Shown one piece after another: positions 26,705 through 38,316 of a DNA stretch of 64,000 nt. Both the position numbers and the translations under genes were made by a program. The stretch spans positions 62,001 to 126,000 of the forward strand of contig FWWN02000650.1 of assembly GCA_900175165.2 (NCBI GenBank). Direction: 5' to 3'. A model generated the notes under the pieces. It saw nothing but the letters and a program-made list of their open reading frames with translations. It had not been told where the DNA came from and ran no database searches. Origin of the DNA: Rhizomucor pusillus. Its lineage: Eukaryota > Mucoromycota > Mucoromycetes > Mucorales > Lichtheimiaceae. Position 1 is the stretch's first letter. Each line of letters begins with the position of its first letter.

Positions 26705-28597
26705 ATGGTGCACTACTTTAGCCGACGATCGCTGACCTGGACAGCCATTACAGTCTTTGCACTCGTTCTTCTCCTCCAAACACTGTCCTATGTCCATCTG
26801 ATACTCATACAAGATACGACTGTAGACAATGTATCCGTTGAAACAGACGTCGAAGCAAATGTCGCCGATCGAGATTTCGCAGCATTGCAATTGTACCTTG
26901 CATCCCTGTGTATAATCTACGTGGTGCTCACTTTGACAAAATGGCACCTTACGAGCCAAACGAGACATAAACGAAGAACGGGGCAGGAGGAACAACTATG
27001 CAACAACGCTCAAGTGCGAACTGTATACAGCTGGTTACGGAGGCTACTCAGTTTGCGAATATTTGGCATCGTACCGCCGCTAGGTCAAATTATCCAAGCA
27101 TCGATCCTAGTCGCCCTCAATGCTTTGCTGCTGCTGCTGAGCTCTCACACCGCTACCAGTATTCCAACACGCGCAGGGCAGCTTGCACTCGTTAATATGT
27201 CAATGGCGGTCGCATTATCGGCTCGAGTTTATACCTTGTGGCGAGGATATGGAATCGAACAGACTCTGAAGTTCCATCGATGGTTCGCATGGATCGGCGC
27301 AAGCCAAACATTGTACCACGCAACATTTTATTTCAACAAAATGTACAGAAAGCAAAAACTACTTTACAAACTCATGAACGATGTTCGATACCCGAGTGGA
27401 TTGGTACTGGTGACGAGTGTCACGATCCTTATTCTTGGATCTCACCCACTGATACGTGCAACCGCTTATCGGTTATTTCGACTGACGCATTTGATTTCTT
27501 TCACGGCGATTGTTGCGGCAGGCATGTTCCACCATTGGATTTTCATCATATTCTACACCGTTGTTGCCTTTGTGTGGATGTGGGATCAATGGCAGCTGTG
27601 GAAATCTTCATCACCTGCACGCGTTGTAGCCATTGAAGCGCTGCCAGGAAATATCTGTAAGCTGCAAGTGCAACCGTCCTACAGTTTGGCACCGGCAGAC
27701 TTTTATCCTGGGCAATTTGCATTTGTATCATTTCGAGGCAATTTTTTGACAAGTCGGATAGCACCTAATGCATTTTCGATTAGCCGCGTTGACTACACAG
27801 GTATAGTGTGACGACAAAAAAACCTCTACATTGATTCGTTATCTAACGACCTTTTTTTCTAGATAATATGTTACGAGAGGAAGAGGAACAAAAACCAGGC
27901 GATGCAACGGGCCATGCGCTGCTTACATTTTACATAAGGGCAAAGGGTGCTAGGACACTAGCGCTTCGACAACTTGGACTCTCTGGTGGTTCCCAGGCAA
28001 AAATGGACCGTTTCCGAGTGAGCAGACCGATCGGATACCCGGTACTTGATTTTGCCGGCCGTGAATACAGCGATTTCCATACAGTGGTCCTTGTTTGCGA
28101 AGGCATTGGCTTTACGCCTTGGCTCTCTGTATTGCAACATCTTGGAAAAAAAGGCCATCGTATTGCAACGCAACATGTGACATTAATTTGGACCATGCAA
28201 AATGCAGGTATATACATAGCCTTTGCAAGAATGGTGATACTTGGCAGTTAATCGCTAACGGCACGGTTTAGATACCCTTCGGTCACTGAGCAAAGAATTA
28301 AAAGACTTATTGATTGCAGCGCAGATCGATTACAAGGTCAAGGTACACTTGACTCGACAGTTACTGTCACAAGTAGACGAGAGCATCTTTCCATTCTACT
28401 TGGAGTTGGAGAGCGGATATCCAGATTACAAGCTTCTTTTTGAAGAGATACGGTCAAAGAATACCACGACGGACGTAGCACTGGGAATCTGCGCGCATAA
28501 TGAAACTGTAGATATTTGCTCGGATATCGCCAGGAGTAAACAGTTCAGCCATCGAGATGCCATGTGGGTCGTTCGCTGCGAACAATTCGAGTTATAG
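26705..28597 (+). CDS. Ferric reductase / NADPH oxidase family flavocytochrome
   Basis: This family passes electrons from NADPH through FAD and two haems across a membrane, to Fe(III), Cu(II) or oxygen. Three exons (26705-27800, 27863-28207, 28272-28597) give 588 residues. There is an N-terminal membrane segment and then about six more. Two HX13H pairs, FHRW...LYHA and LTHL...FHHW, are the bis-haem ligands. The FAD region has FYPGQFAFVSF, and NADPH binding shows GIGFTPWLSVLQHL. The motif normally written HPF[ST] reads NAFS here (about 27768-27779), so a usual FAD-contact His-Pro is missing. There is no signal peptide with high certainty; the first segment may serve. FRE versus NOX cannot be decided. 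Confidence 0.88.
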
Positions 28598-28698
28598 CAG
28601 TAGACATATATTGTATATTAGAAGAACAGCCAATGATACCCCCTTTATCTTTACATTAATGGCAAAAGTTCCAATGTGAGTAGCTTTATTCTATACAT

Positions 28699-30123
28699 CT
28701 ACATGACGATGCAACCGGGACTTGAAGACTTCGCGTTGTTGGTTTCCAAATCATCGTCCCTCTCGTTTCTTGTCTCTAAACTTTCGAGTTTACACAGTCG
28801 ATCTGCGGCGCTTTTGTGACCCAGCGCAACAGCCTTGCTGTAATACTCCTTTGCCATCTCTAAATCTTGATTGTTCATGCCAATACCCTTTTCAGCAAAG
28901 TATGCGACCAAGAAACATCCTTTGGCAACAGCCCAGCACACCGTATCTTGTCCAAGGTAGTAATCACGCGCTACGATGGGTGCCGTGGCGGCCTTCTTAG
29001 CCCAAAGATACGCTTCCAAGTCTGATTGAGTAAGAACGCCTGGGGTGGTCGAACCGGTCAAGTACCAGCCAGCAAGGCCCAACGCTGCAGCAGGCGCTCC
29101 TTGCTCCGCCGCGAGGGTATAATAATATATAGACTTGCCATCATCGGGCTTGACGTGAGCGCCTTGCTCGTACAGCTCACCGAGGGTTGTCTGGCTTGCT
29201 TCGTAACCAAGGTCGGCTGCTTGGTGTAGCAATGCCACTGCAAAGTCTATATCGGCGACCAGGCTCGTGTGCTGGCACTGTCCGTTCAGCTGGATCATGG
29301 CAAGGGCGTGCATAGCGGGCGGCATTGACTCGTCTGTGTTTGTAGCGGCACGCTGCAGCCAGCTGACTGCTTCGCGCGGCTGGGGTGTCTGTCGCAGGTA
29401 TCCTTGCAGCAGAATAATAGCGAGTCTATACATGCTCTTTGCATGGCACAGCTTGGCCGCTTTTCGGTAGTACATGACGGCACAGTCGTAATCCTTCTTG
29501 ACACCTATCCCTAGCTCGAAACACATCCCAGCGCGGAACGTGGCTTCCGGATGGTTTTGCTTTGAAGCCTGGATATACCACGCGCAAGCCTCCTGTGCGT
29601 TCTGAGAAAATCCAATGTCACCGGATCCATAGATGTTTGCTAGTTCATACTGTGCTTCTTGGTTGCCAGGGTAACCGCGCTGCGCCAGACGCTTAAGCGT
29701 TCTGCGAACGTGTTTTGCCATCGAAACCCGCACCGGATCCTCCTCCTCTTCCTCCTCTGTTGCTGAATCATCTTGTTGCTGCTGCTCCTTGCAAACCTTG
29801 ATCCATTCAAGACACAACTCTAAAGCTTGACCGGAAGCGCGTGCACGGCGCATCATTTTGTTGACATCCTTCTTTGTCTCTGGGATCGGCGGCCATTGTT
29901 TTGCTTGACCTCCTGCACCGCTGTAGTTTCCAGTGGAGAAAGAACTACTAAAGTTGGACGAGGATGCCGTGCTACTACTAGTGGTACCAGTGCTGCTACT
30001 CCCAACGGATTCGCTGCTGTCAACCCAGCGCTGACCATCCCTGGAGGAGTGGTTTGCTATCGATTTATCTTGGTACAAGGTCTGATTTGTGATCCAAGGG
30101 GGCAGCGACTGTGCAGTGGTCAT
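28699..30123 (-). CDS. Chs4/Skt5-like Sel1-repeat protein with CaaX box
   Basis: Single exon, 474 residues. The N-terminal ~100 residues are Ser/Thr/Gly-rich. From about residue 130 onward Sel1-like repeats follow one another (EAQYELANIYGSGDIG, ATFRAGMCFELGIGVKKD, KSMYRLAIILLQGY, and so on, seven or more). The last four residues are CIVM, a prenylation CaaX box. In yeast, Chs4/Skt5 activates chitin synthase III, binds the septin-linked protein Bni4 and is also prenylated, so the arrangement fits that family well. Mucoromycete genomes carry several such paralogues, and which one this is cannot be told. It lies tail to tail with the ferric reductase, 101 bases apart. Confidence 0.85.
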   Translation of the reverse strand: MTTAQSLPPWITNQTLYQDKSIANHSSRDGQRWVDSSESVGSSSTGTTSSSTASSSNFSSSFSTGNYSGAGGQAKQWPPIPETKKDVNKMMRRARASGQALELCLEWIKVCKEQQQQDDSATEEEEEEDPVRVSMAKHVRRTLKRLAQRGYPGNQEAQYELANIYGSGDIGFSQNAQEACAWYIQASKQNHPEATFRAGMCFELGIGVKKDYDCAVMYYRKAAKLCHAKSMYRLAIILLQGYLRQTPQPREAVSWLQRAATNTDESMPPAMHALAMIQLNGQCQHTSLVADIDFAVALLHQAADLGYEASQTTLGELYEQGAHVKPDDGKSIYYYTLAAEQGAPAAALGLAGWYLTGSTTPGVLTQSDLEAYLWAKKAATAPIVARDYYLGQDTVCWAVAKGCFLVAYFAEKGIGMNNQDLEMAKEYYSKAVALGHKSAADRLCKLESLETRNERDDDLETNNAKSSSPGCIVM

Positions 30124-30279
30124 ATTGATAACGATAACAAATGATTTACAAATTGTAAGGAAAAGGGGGAAAGAAGATCCTTATCTTTGGATATTTCAAA
30201 ACAAATAACTAAAATCAAATGGGTTCTTCAATGTTTACACCGCGGTCAGACATGCGCCATTGTTTATTCCGGTGAATCT

Positions 30280-33200
30280 CTACGATCCGCAATCTTCCCA
30301 AGACGATGACACGACATGCTTAGCTTCCTGGATCCGTTGCTCGTAAGTCTCGATAGATTTTTGGGTATCTGCGATCTTGCGAAGGAGATATTGTATCCGT
30401 TTTTCAATTTCTTTGGGAGGCCTGCCGTTGTAAATCCTTGACAGAGAGCCGACAGTGTCCTCGAGCTTGGTGATGGTGTCATCGGCAATTTTCTTGAGAT
30501 AATTATTCGTCTCAATCTCCATGGATGCTGAAAATACAGAATCTGAAACAAGCCGATCAAAAACTGTGTAGAATACCGGCTTGCCAGGTCGGATGGAATT
30601 AGGACGCCCTGTGTGTGTGGCAATTGGGAGTTTGTTCAATCAGCCAAAAGTGCAAACTAAACTTTTTCATACCGTCTTTCTGCAGAATAGTAATCAACTC
30701 GGCGCGTTCCATTTCTCGCAACGGCTTCTCGTCACCCTTGAAGAATGGTCCCCATTTCATCTCGTCATAGTTGAGCTATCATCATCATATTAGCTTTATA
30801 TGATCATCTATCTGCTCATCGACTTACACTCTTGGAGGATGCCAATCCTTTGACGATCTCCCAGAATTGGATTGCGCTCCACTGAGGACTGTACTTGTCA
30901 TCGGTCTCAACTGCTTCCTTGAATCCGTACTTGCGAATCTCAACCACGTTTCGTTGGACAATATCTTCAAAGGCAGCCTTAGGATTCATGTTCATTTTCA
31001 TCTTTTGGATAAGCAATTCTAGTTCCGTCAAACGACCACCTAGATCGATGACAATCTGATGCAGATCCTCGTCAACGTACTCCTTGCCTGTATCATACAA
31101 CAAATAATGGTTATCAATTCGAGCAAGAGAAAGCAAACAATGCAAAAAGGACATTACCAAGTTGTCGTGATATAAGCGACATGGCGACCTCCGGCGGTGC
31201 ATCAGACAGCGCGATCGATTCAAAGCTCTTGCCCGGTAAAGCTACAGACATTGGTCAAGCCTGGCGTTGCAAACACGAACTACCCGTCACTTACCTCTAC
31301 TCAACACCTTTTGCACACCGACGTTGGAGCTAATAAAGACAACGTGCGCAACTTCATTCTCGACGAGCAGCGCGGCAAAGTCGGCCAGTTCATTCCAGAG
31401 GATTTGGTTTTGGGGCGTTTCACGGTACATGAAGTTATCAATAATGACCACCGGTTGATCAGCCTGCATTGGGTCCTTTTCACCATCTGCGCTGCTGCGT
31501 TTCTCATCTTTGGGACTCTGTACACGCAAATCAAACCAATGCTTGATAGAATCTAGCAAGCTTCGATCCTTTCCTTGGCTTCTCGCCTCTCTCGCTTTCT
31601 CCTTTTGGTTAACCTGTCCAACTGCGACAGCCACAGCCTCCAGGATCTTGCGGATTTGCGTTTCAGGCGATGATGTAAACCCGCCTTTTTGTCCAGTTGT
31701 TGCCACGACTACCGTTTCCAGAACATTGTTGATGGATGAAATCCATGTAAATACCGGAAAGTATCCGACTTGCTTTGCCAGTATATTGATCATGTCAGAC
31801 TGGTTGCGTGCATTGGCCAATTCCTCGCAGTCAATGAAAAGGTTGTTTCTACACACAGAATCTTTGTTAGATTCTGATAAACTTATAATCTCTAACGACG
31901 CCTTTTACCTCCTGTTTTGAATTGCAGCCTTTACGAGAGCACTCTTTCCACTGCCCTTGGGTCCGCTAATAACGATAAAGGTCTCTATACACACAACGTT
32001 GCTTAGTCAAATACCACTAACATTGATCGTCCTTTTTTATGCTTACCAGGATTTTCAGTCATCCACGACTTGACTTTTTCGATATCTTCGTGATCGTCTT
32101 GCCACAGGTTTTGATGTTCCACAATGCTCCTGTTACTGCCAGGGACAATGCGCGCCCAAGTCTCACGCCGGAACCACTGATAAATGCTGTAAGACTCGGG
32201 ATTAAACCGCTGCGTGACATTGGAGACGATAAAGAAGACTCGGATGGGATCAAAGACCGCATATGTCAATCCAGCTACCAGGGCAGCAATGATAGGCACG
32301 CTGATTCTTGGATGTCCCACGACCCAGTCTTTGATCCAGTTGGTACGCTGTGGATTTTTTTCTTTTCAGTCGCACTGCATGAAAAAATATGGTTTACATT
32401 GACATTACCTCTGAAAGCTGGCGTTCGTACAAGATGTTCAAGCGGCAGCCATGGATTGTGTGACCATGCAAGCAGTTACGTGCACTGGTGGCGGATCTGA
32501 TACGTGTAAACTGCACGATGGCGTATCTCGCTGGATCTTTGGAAACAAACGGATTTGGATACACTGATATATCGTATATCTTGCCGTATGGCCTGAAATG
32601 CTTGTATAGTTTCTCGATACTGACGGGTTCACCTTGGAACTCGACTCGCAGACGCAGGGACGGGTAGCGATTCAAAATATCCTCAAAGAACGGTTCGCCT
32701 TTAACAAAGAATGCACGGACGGGCTGAAAGTTGAATGACGCAACGACGTGTTTTCGACGCAAGTGGTCTGAGATCTTGGATACAACTTCCTTGGCAACGG
32801 CTCTCTTGTTTTCATCCGTGCTTCTGAAACCAAATATCACCACTGCACCGCCGTCCTTGATTCTGCAGGAAATATCTCACGTGTCATTCATCAGGCAACT
32901 CTGTGGATCCAAAGAAGAGTGAACACTCACCTAGCCTCCATATGTTTGACGGTAAATTCGTGTCCAACCTCTCCCTTGTCAGGCAACGCTCCTCTCGCCC
33001 GAGTTTCAAGGCATTTCTCGGTGTTTCTGAAGGCCCATTGGCGGATATCAAAGACGTTTATGCGGAGCGGAAAGATATTGTCAAGGTATAGCATGGCCGT
33101 TTGATCTTTGACAAGCTACGAATTGTAAGGAGGTGCGAGTTAAAATTATAAGTAATATTTGATTAACATTGCTGTGCAAATATCTAAGATAATTTTTTAC

Positions 33201-33398
33201 CTCACAATTCGTGGGTATGTCTAGCCTAGCGCCATTGGAATCGAACTGTTCAAGTCTTGGACGCGTGCTTGTAAAGGGAAAGCGTTGATATCTAGTTCTG
33301 GCAAGTAGGACCGACGGCCTCCGCGGATAGCTAGCTGGCGTGCAACAGAGCCCGGTTGTCGCTCTACGCCATGCTTGCAGATTCGCTTGCAGGATCAT
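30280..33398 (-). CDS. YME2: Mitochondrial inner-membrane protein Yme2 (Rna12)
   Basis: About ten exons. The start at 33398 (MILQANLQAWRRATTG) looks like a mitochondrial targeting peptide. Exon 1 ends at 33201 and exon 2 begins at 33117 with LVKDQTAMLYLDNIFPLR. Next comes an RRM-type fold (VEFQGEPVSIEKLYKHFRPYG, YAIVQFTRIRSATSARNCL), then a membrane segment (VPIIAALVAGLTYAVF), then a P-loop domain with ISGPKGSGKSALVKA (about 31930-31985), and a C-terminal helical region ending SSSWEDCGS. Yme2 maintains mitochondrial nucleoid structure and number in yeast, and mutants leak mitochondrial DNA. The domain order and length match the family. Not every internal splice site was solved base by base. 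Confidence 0.9.
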
Positions 33399-34190
33399 GA
33401 CGATGCCGAGAATCAGAACCCTGGACGGGACGGCAACAAAAGCGGCAATTCAATGCGCAGCCGCCGCCCGATCTGAACAACAACATGCATTTGAGATAAC
33501 TGGTTGTTCCACGCCGCGCCAATTGTTGAGCATGGATATATTACGAGGATGACAGATAAGCAAGTTCCTTGTCAACCAGAGTCTACGACTATGCAGTCCG
33601 ATCTGCACAGTACGATGGGCGCTTTAGCTTTGGGTTGCCATGCAAGAACTTTCGACACAGCAAGCAAAGAGGTCCGATCATGCAAAGATCGTCAAACGGG
33701 AAAATCGAAAAAAAAAGAGCAAGAAATTATTCTCCCTTGCAATAATTTCCCTTCAAGTGGAATTAAAAAATCTAGATTGGCGTCTAACTTGGCACTTTGG
33801 AAGCTGGAGCAACAAGTTCTGGTGCTTACCACCACCAACACCGTCGGTCTAGTTTGCAACGATGCAAAAGGAAGTAATTTAGTGATTGTTTGTTGCTTCT
33901 GCATGGATAAGGATGCAGCGTGTCAGGTCCGTGATGGGTCCCAATTGTAGTTTACAAGAGTCCAAGACACAGTGTACGCCAAGAGAAAAAGGGGGAGCAA
34001 GCCTAGAAAGACAAACTTGAAAGGAGAAGGGCCAGAAACAAAAGTTGCATTAAAAGAAAGCAATGATAGAATGACTATATTTCGAGTGTGGGTGCTTCCT
34101 CCCTCATCCCTGAGCAGGCCCTATAACCCCCCTTAGAACGATCAACACCCCCACCCCCACCCCAAGATTTTTTTCTTATCCCTGGCATAG
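33399..34190. other. Divergent intergenic region YME2/SFC1
   Basis: About 0.8 kb between two divergent genes for mitochondrial proteins. Short open frames on the plus strand (33504-33950) show no resemblance to any family. A pyrimidine-rich run with CCCCCACCCCCACCCC lies at about 34146-34163, next to the TATA box, and is probably part of the SFC1 promoter. Confidence 0.45.
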
Positions 34191-34198
34191 ATATAAAG
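34191..34198 (+). promoter_or_regulatory. TATA box of the carrier gene
   Basis: ATATAAAG lies 75 bases before the start codon and is followed by a CT-rich leader, the usual fungal arrangement. Confidence 0.55.
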
Positions 34199-34265
34199 AG
34201 GCGCCAGTATCTTTCTTCCGCTTTCCATCTCTCCTTGTTCATTCCTCTCCTCTTCTAATTTTACA

Positions 34266-35573
34266 ATGAGCAGAAACGAAAAGAAGCCAACCTCCCTTTT
34301 GACTCACCTAGTCGCAGGTGGAACAGCTGGATTGATGGAAGCATGCACTTGCCATCCTCTGGATACCATCAAAGTCAGAATGCAACTTTCCAAGAACGTC
34401 AATCGAAGCTTAGGCGGTGTACGTTGCTAGCTAGCAGCACAGCTTGGTGTTATACAATGGATAACTGATGTACTCCTTTTCGCTAGGCCAAGAAGCTCGG
34501 ATTCGCAGGCGTTGGTATGCGAATCGTGCAAAACGAATCATTCTGGGCATTGTACAAAGGTCTCGGTGCTGTTGTATCCGGAATTGTACCCAAGATGGCT
34601 ATTCGCTTCAGCTCATTCGAGCTATACAAGTCATGGATGGCTGATGCCAACGGCAAAGTCAGCACAACCGCCATCTTTTTTGGCAAGTAGCAGCAGCGCG
34701 AAAATCAGTCCCCTTTTAGCGTGTGGGATTATTGACAACTAACGAAAAACATGCATGATATTTAGCTGGCTTGGCTGCAGGCACGACTGAAGCCGTGCTC
34801 GTTGTGACACCGATGGACTTGATTAAAATTCGCTTGCAGGTAAGCAAGATTTCATCAGTTTACTAGATGCACGAGCAGTAAGTTAACGATTGTTGCACTG
34901 CAGGCACAACGCCACTCGATGGCAGATCCCATGGACATCCCCAAATACCGCAACGCGCCGCATGCTGCATACACCATCGTCAAGGAAGAAGGTATCCGAG
35001 CCCTCTACAAGGGTGTAACTCTCACAGCTTTGAGACAAGGTATACAGTTAAAAGAGTTGTTACAGGACTGCGAGGATATCTAATTTATGTTTGTTGCAGC
35101 CACGAACCAGGCAGCCAACTTTACCGCTTATCAAGAAATGAAGAAGTACGCCCGACGTCTGCAGAACGTTGAGGAGCTTCCTTCGTACCAGCACTTGATT
35201 CTAGGTGGCATTTCAGGCGCGATGGGTAATAACAATAAGGAAATGGGATCAACGGGCGCAAAAAATTCTAAATTTAGGTTTTTTTTTTTCAGGTCCACTC
35301 TCGAATGCTCCTATCGATACCATCAAGACCCGTATACAAAAGTCCAGTGCTCCCGGTGGTGGATGGGAACGTTTCAAGACTGTAACCACAGACATTGTTC
35401 AAAAAGAAGGTGTGCGCGCTTTCTACAAGGGCTTGACGCCCAGACTTTTGCGAGTGGCGCCCGGACAAGCTGTGACATTCATGGTCTACGAAAAGGTCCG
35501 CGGATGGATAGACATGTTTACAGCCAAATTCCAGGAAGGCGAAATGACAACAGTCATTGGCGCGACAAAATAA
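34266..35573 (+). CDS. SFC1: Mitochondrial succinate-fumarate carrier
   Basis: This inner-membrane antiporter brings cytosolic succinate into mitochondria in exchange for fumarate and is needed for growth on two-carbon sources. Six exons (34266-34418, 34487-34682, 34766-34839, 34904-35039, 35100-35225, 35293-35573) give 321 residues. The three carrier repeats each carry PX[DE]XX[KR]: CHPLDTIKVRMQ, VTPMDLIKIRLQ and APIDTIKTRIQ. The stretch AQRHSMADPMDIPKYRNAPH and LTALRQATNQAANFTAYQE are specific to the Sfc1/Acr1 group. The intron at 34683-34765 has a GC donor. Confidence 0.95.
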
Positions 35574-35592
35574 GTGGTTGAAGACAAGACAA

Positions 35593-35605
35593 CGCACACA
35601 CGTAT

Positions 35606-35642
<37 letters not shown>

Positions 35643-35643
35643 C
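35593..35643. repeat. CA/TA microsatellite
   Basis: (CA)n runs straight into (TA)n in the 3' flank of the carrier gene. Such tracts are length-variable. Confidence 0.9.
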
Positions 35644-35784
35644 TTGCTAATTGTATAATCCAATTTTTCTTTTTCATTTTTCTTTTCCTTGTACCGTCTT
35701 TCTTACAGTCTGTTGGACATTAGAGATTAATGCTAATAAGATTAAACTTAAACTTGAAAAAATTACCTTGGCTGAACTATCACT

Positions 35785-36036
35785 ATGCGGGCACTCGTAT
35801 CTATCGTAAACAGCATTTGCGGCACCTTGTATCCAACCGTGCTGCTTCTTTTCTTTATTGTGAGTGGTCTTCGTGCGGATATCCAAGTTGATCGAAACGA
35901 CGCGGCGCAGTTCTGCAAAGTAGGGTATAGTTCCTCCGGATGGTACGTCCTTTGTTCCCGCATGGTCTTACTACTAAATATATTGTATTGATATGATAAC
36001 AGCGAGCGATTTGGATTCCATGGTTTGGTTTATTCT
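35785..36036 (+). CDS. Possible small secreted protein, tentative
   Basis: The ATG at 35785 opens a frame whose first 31 residues look like a signal peptide (hydrophobic core YPTVLLLFFIVSG, then Ala-Asp). A donor GTACGT at about 35943 and an acceptor AACAG at about 36002 join in phase, giving a product of about 64 residues ending CERFGFHGLVYS, with two Cys in the mature part. No family is recognised. It could be chance: the region is otherwise poor in coding signal and there is no clear promoter. Confidence 0.22.
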
Positions 36037-36039
36037 TAA

Positions 36040-36638
36040 AATATCGTCCAAATGGTTGCAAGGATATCGTATCGGAGACATTGCGAACCGGAATACTCCA
36101 GGATGCCGACATTTTTTGTTCTACATAATCCCGGTTTCGCAGACTTGCCATAATCGACCTGAGCGAACATTATCGTGGAAATTGGCGGTAAAGTTTGTTG
36201 GCTCAGCCTGTTTGACTCTTATCGCGCGATGATGATGCAACTAGCGCCATGACCCTGTATTCTTCGCGACAGTGGCACAGCGAATTCTTATTGATTAAAG
36301 ACTTGTCTCGCCAGAAGCAAGCCGCGGTTCAGCAAAACGAGTGCGGACAATCAGCAACTCCATTGATGCATGTTTCAGGGTGCGAAGCCGACCGCAGTTG
36401 ACAAAAACGGCAACAAACGTTTGTGCAACTCGACCGTAAAAAGCGCATTTCGCGAACATTTTTTCATTTTGTCGAACTTTGTACACCCATTCGATGCAGA
36501 AAACAAAAGTGCATCGCCACAAAAAGGTCGATCCGTGTGATCACAAAGGTGAAAAGGCACGTATATGCTGCGAATGAATGAGCTTCTTCTTGTCCTGGAG
36601 TGTGGCACGGTTTTCAAAAAAAAAGAACCCCTCATTGG
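36040..36638. other. Intergenic, no clear gene
   Basis: Only short broken frames on both strands. The right-hand end contains A-runs and would hold the promoter of the mucin-like gene. Confidence 0.45.
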
Positions 36639-38101
36639 ATGCACTCAGCCTTTAAATGGGCATGCGGCAGCCGAAGAAGGGCGCTGCTGCAAAAGAAAAA
36701 AAATGTCAAACCACATGCTCTTTTGTTTCCGCTACCTTTCTTTCCTGTTCTTCTCCTCCTCTCTGCTATGGACAATCCATCCGGTGGATCGTCAGCGTCT
36801 CCACCAGACCAAACGTCGCAGCAGGACCCGCCGCCAGCTTCTTCGTCAGAACAGCCGCCTGCATCATCATCGGCGCAAGAACCACCTCCATCGTCTTCGT
36901 CGGATAACTCTACTCCACCCTCTTCTGAAGCACCTCCTCCAACAACCACAACGTCCGATGTGAGTATACCGTATCGTGAGAACAGAGAGCCAGCATCCTA
37001 AACTATACCTTGGCAATAGCCTAATCCACCATCAACGACATCGGATCCCGGCCCAACCACGACCGAGCCACCACCTCCATCTTCTTCTTCTAACCCAGGA
37101 GGAGGTGGAACAACTACCGAGGCTCCACCACCATCGGATACTACGCCTCCTCCGGATACCATCTCTTCTTCTCCCTCAGAAACAACCAGTGGTGGTGGCA
37201 GTGATGGAAACCAGGAACCTACCACGGTAACTACATCCGTTCCTTCCACTCCCCCAACTACATCAGACAGTGATAATAATAACAATAATCCTACTACTAC
37301 TACCTCTGCTTCTGACGAACCACCAAAGAGCACGAGACCATCTCCAACAACATCTGTCCCTGTGCCAGTTGTCACCGTTACCACGTCAGGAACACATGTA
37401 TATACTATTACATCAACATCATACTCTGCGTCTCTCCCGACCGGTTCAGGCAGCACAGGCGGTGGTGAAGACGGCAGTAATAACAACCAGCAAGCTGTTA
37501 TCATCGGAGCAACAGTTGGAGCAGTAGCGTTTGTTGGCATCATTGGTAAGAATAAGACCAAACCATTTAAAGATAACATGCAATATATCGATCTCGATGG
37601 TTGTTAACGTGATTGTTAAAAAAAGCACTTGTCGCCTTTATGCTGTTTCGCCGGCGTCGCAAAACCAAGAGAGACAACCTGTACGATGATGATATCGCCG
37701 GCGCTAGTGGACCCTACGGTGTGCGTCCGTTATCAGCAGCAGCGACGAGCAGTGCTGGCGCTTCCTCAAATGCTCGGCCTCTCGTTGCACCCCTTAGACC
37801 TGCAAGTAAAATGGGCGAGGAAGATCCAAACATGGTATATGCACCTTATCAGCCATCCCAGTCCCCTTCACCTCACATGGGATACTACGAGGATATGCAG
37901 CCGCCGCCAGGACAATACGCAATGGGCCAGTATTATCCGACCATGGGAGGTGCCGCCCAAGACGAAATGCACGGAAGCAACCCTGCATACAGCCAGCACT
38001 GGTCACAGTACGATGCATCTACTGAAAGCAGCGAGCGTCATGTTCCCCATTTGGTCGACAACAACCCGCATGCCATGGATGTCCCGCACAGCAGAGGCTA
38101 A
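36639..38101 (+). CDS. Single-pass Ser/Thr/Pro-rich membrane protein (Mid2/Wsc sensor-like or mucin)
   Basis: Three exons (36639-36959, 37020-37545, 37626-38101) give 440 residues. A long region of Pro, Ser and Thr (about residues 45-270), probably O-mannosylated, is followed by one membrane segment split by an intron (AVIIGATVGAVAFVGIIG plus ALVAFMLF), a basic stop-transfer RRRRKTKR and a 150-residue cytoplasmic tail. There is no WSC or other folded domain. The layout is that of fungal wall-stress sensors such as Mid2, but family membership is inferred from architecture only. Start choice is open. ATG 36768 gives no signal peptide, while the in-frame ATG 36639 adds a hydrophobic ALLFPLPFFPVLLLLSA after a long basic stretch. 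Confidence 0.65.
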
Positions 38102-38316
38102 AAAAAGTAACCCATTTGATTCCCCGAGTTCTCTTTCAATAAATATTTTATCTGAAAAGAAATCTTTCTTTTTTTGCTTGCTGCGTCAAAAATTTCTTCC
38201 TGATGATCTCTGAGTACTGTTGGATAGCCCCGCTGCGGATCTCTCCCACCAGCAATAGCAGCTTTAGACAATTATGGATATTTACACAATGCAAATGTTT
38301 ATATAGCAACAAGATA

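Noticed and set aside
33230..33260. GTTCGATTCC on the minus strand, like a tRNA T-loop
   Set aside because: It lies inside YME2 exon 1 and no acceptor stem or anticodon arm fits around it.
33504..33950. 148-codon plus-strand frame between YME2 and SFC1
   Set aside because: No domain, low-complexity Lys stretch, no promoter, and it lies in the divergent promoter region.
36998..37579. 193-codon minus-strand open frame rich in Val, Gly and Glu
   Set aside because: Antisense of the Pro/Ser/Thr-rich exon of the mucin-like gene.
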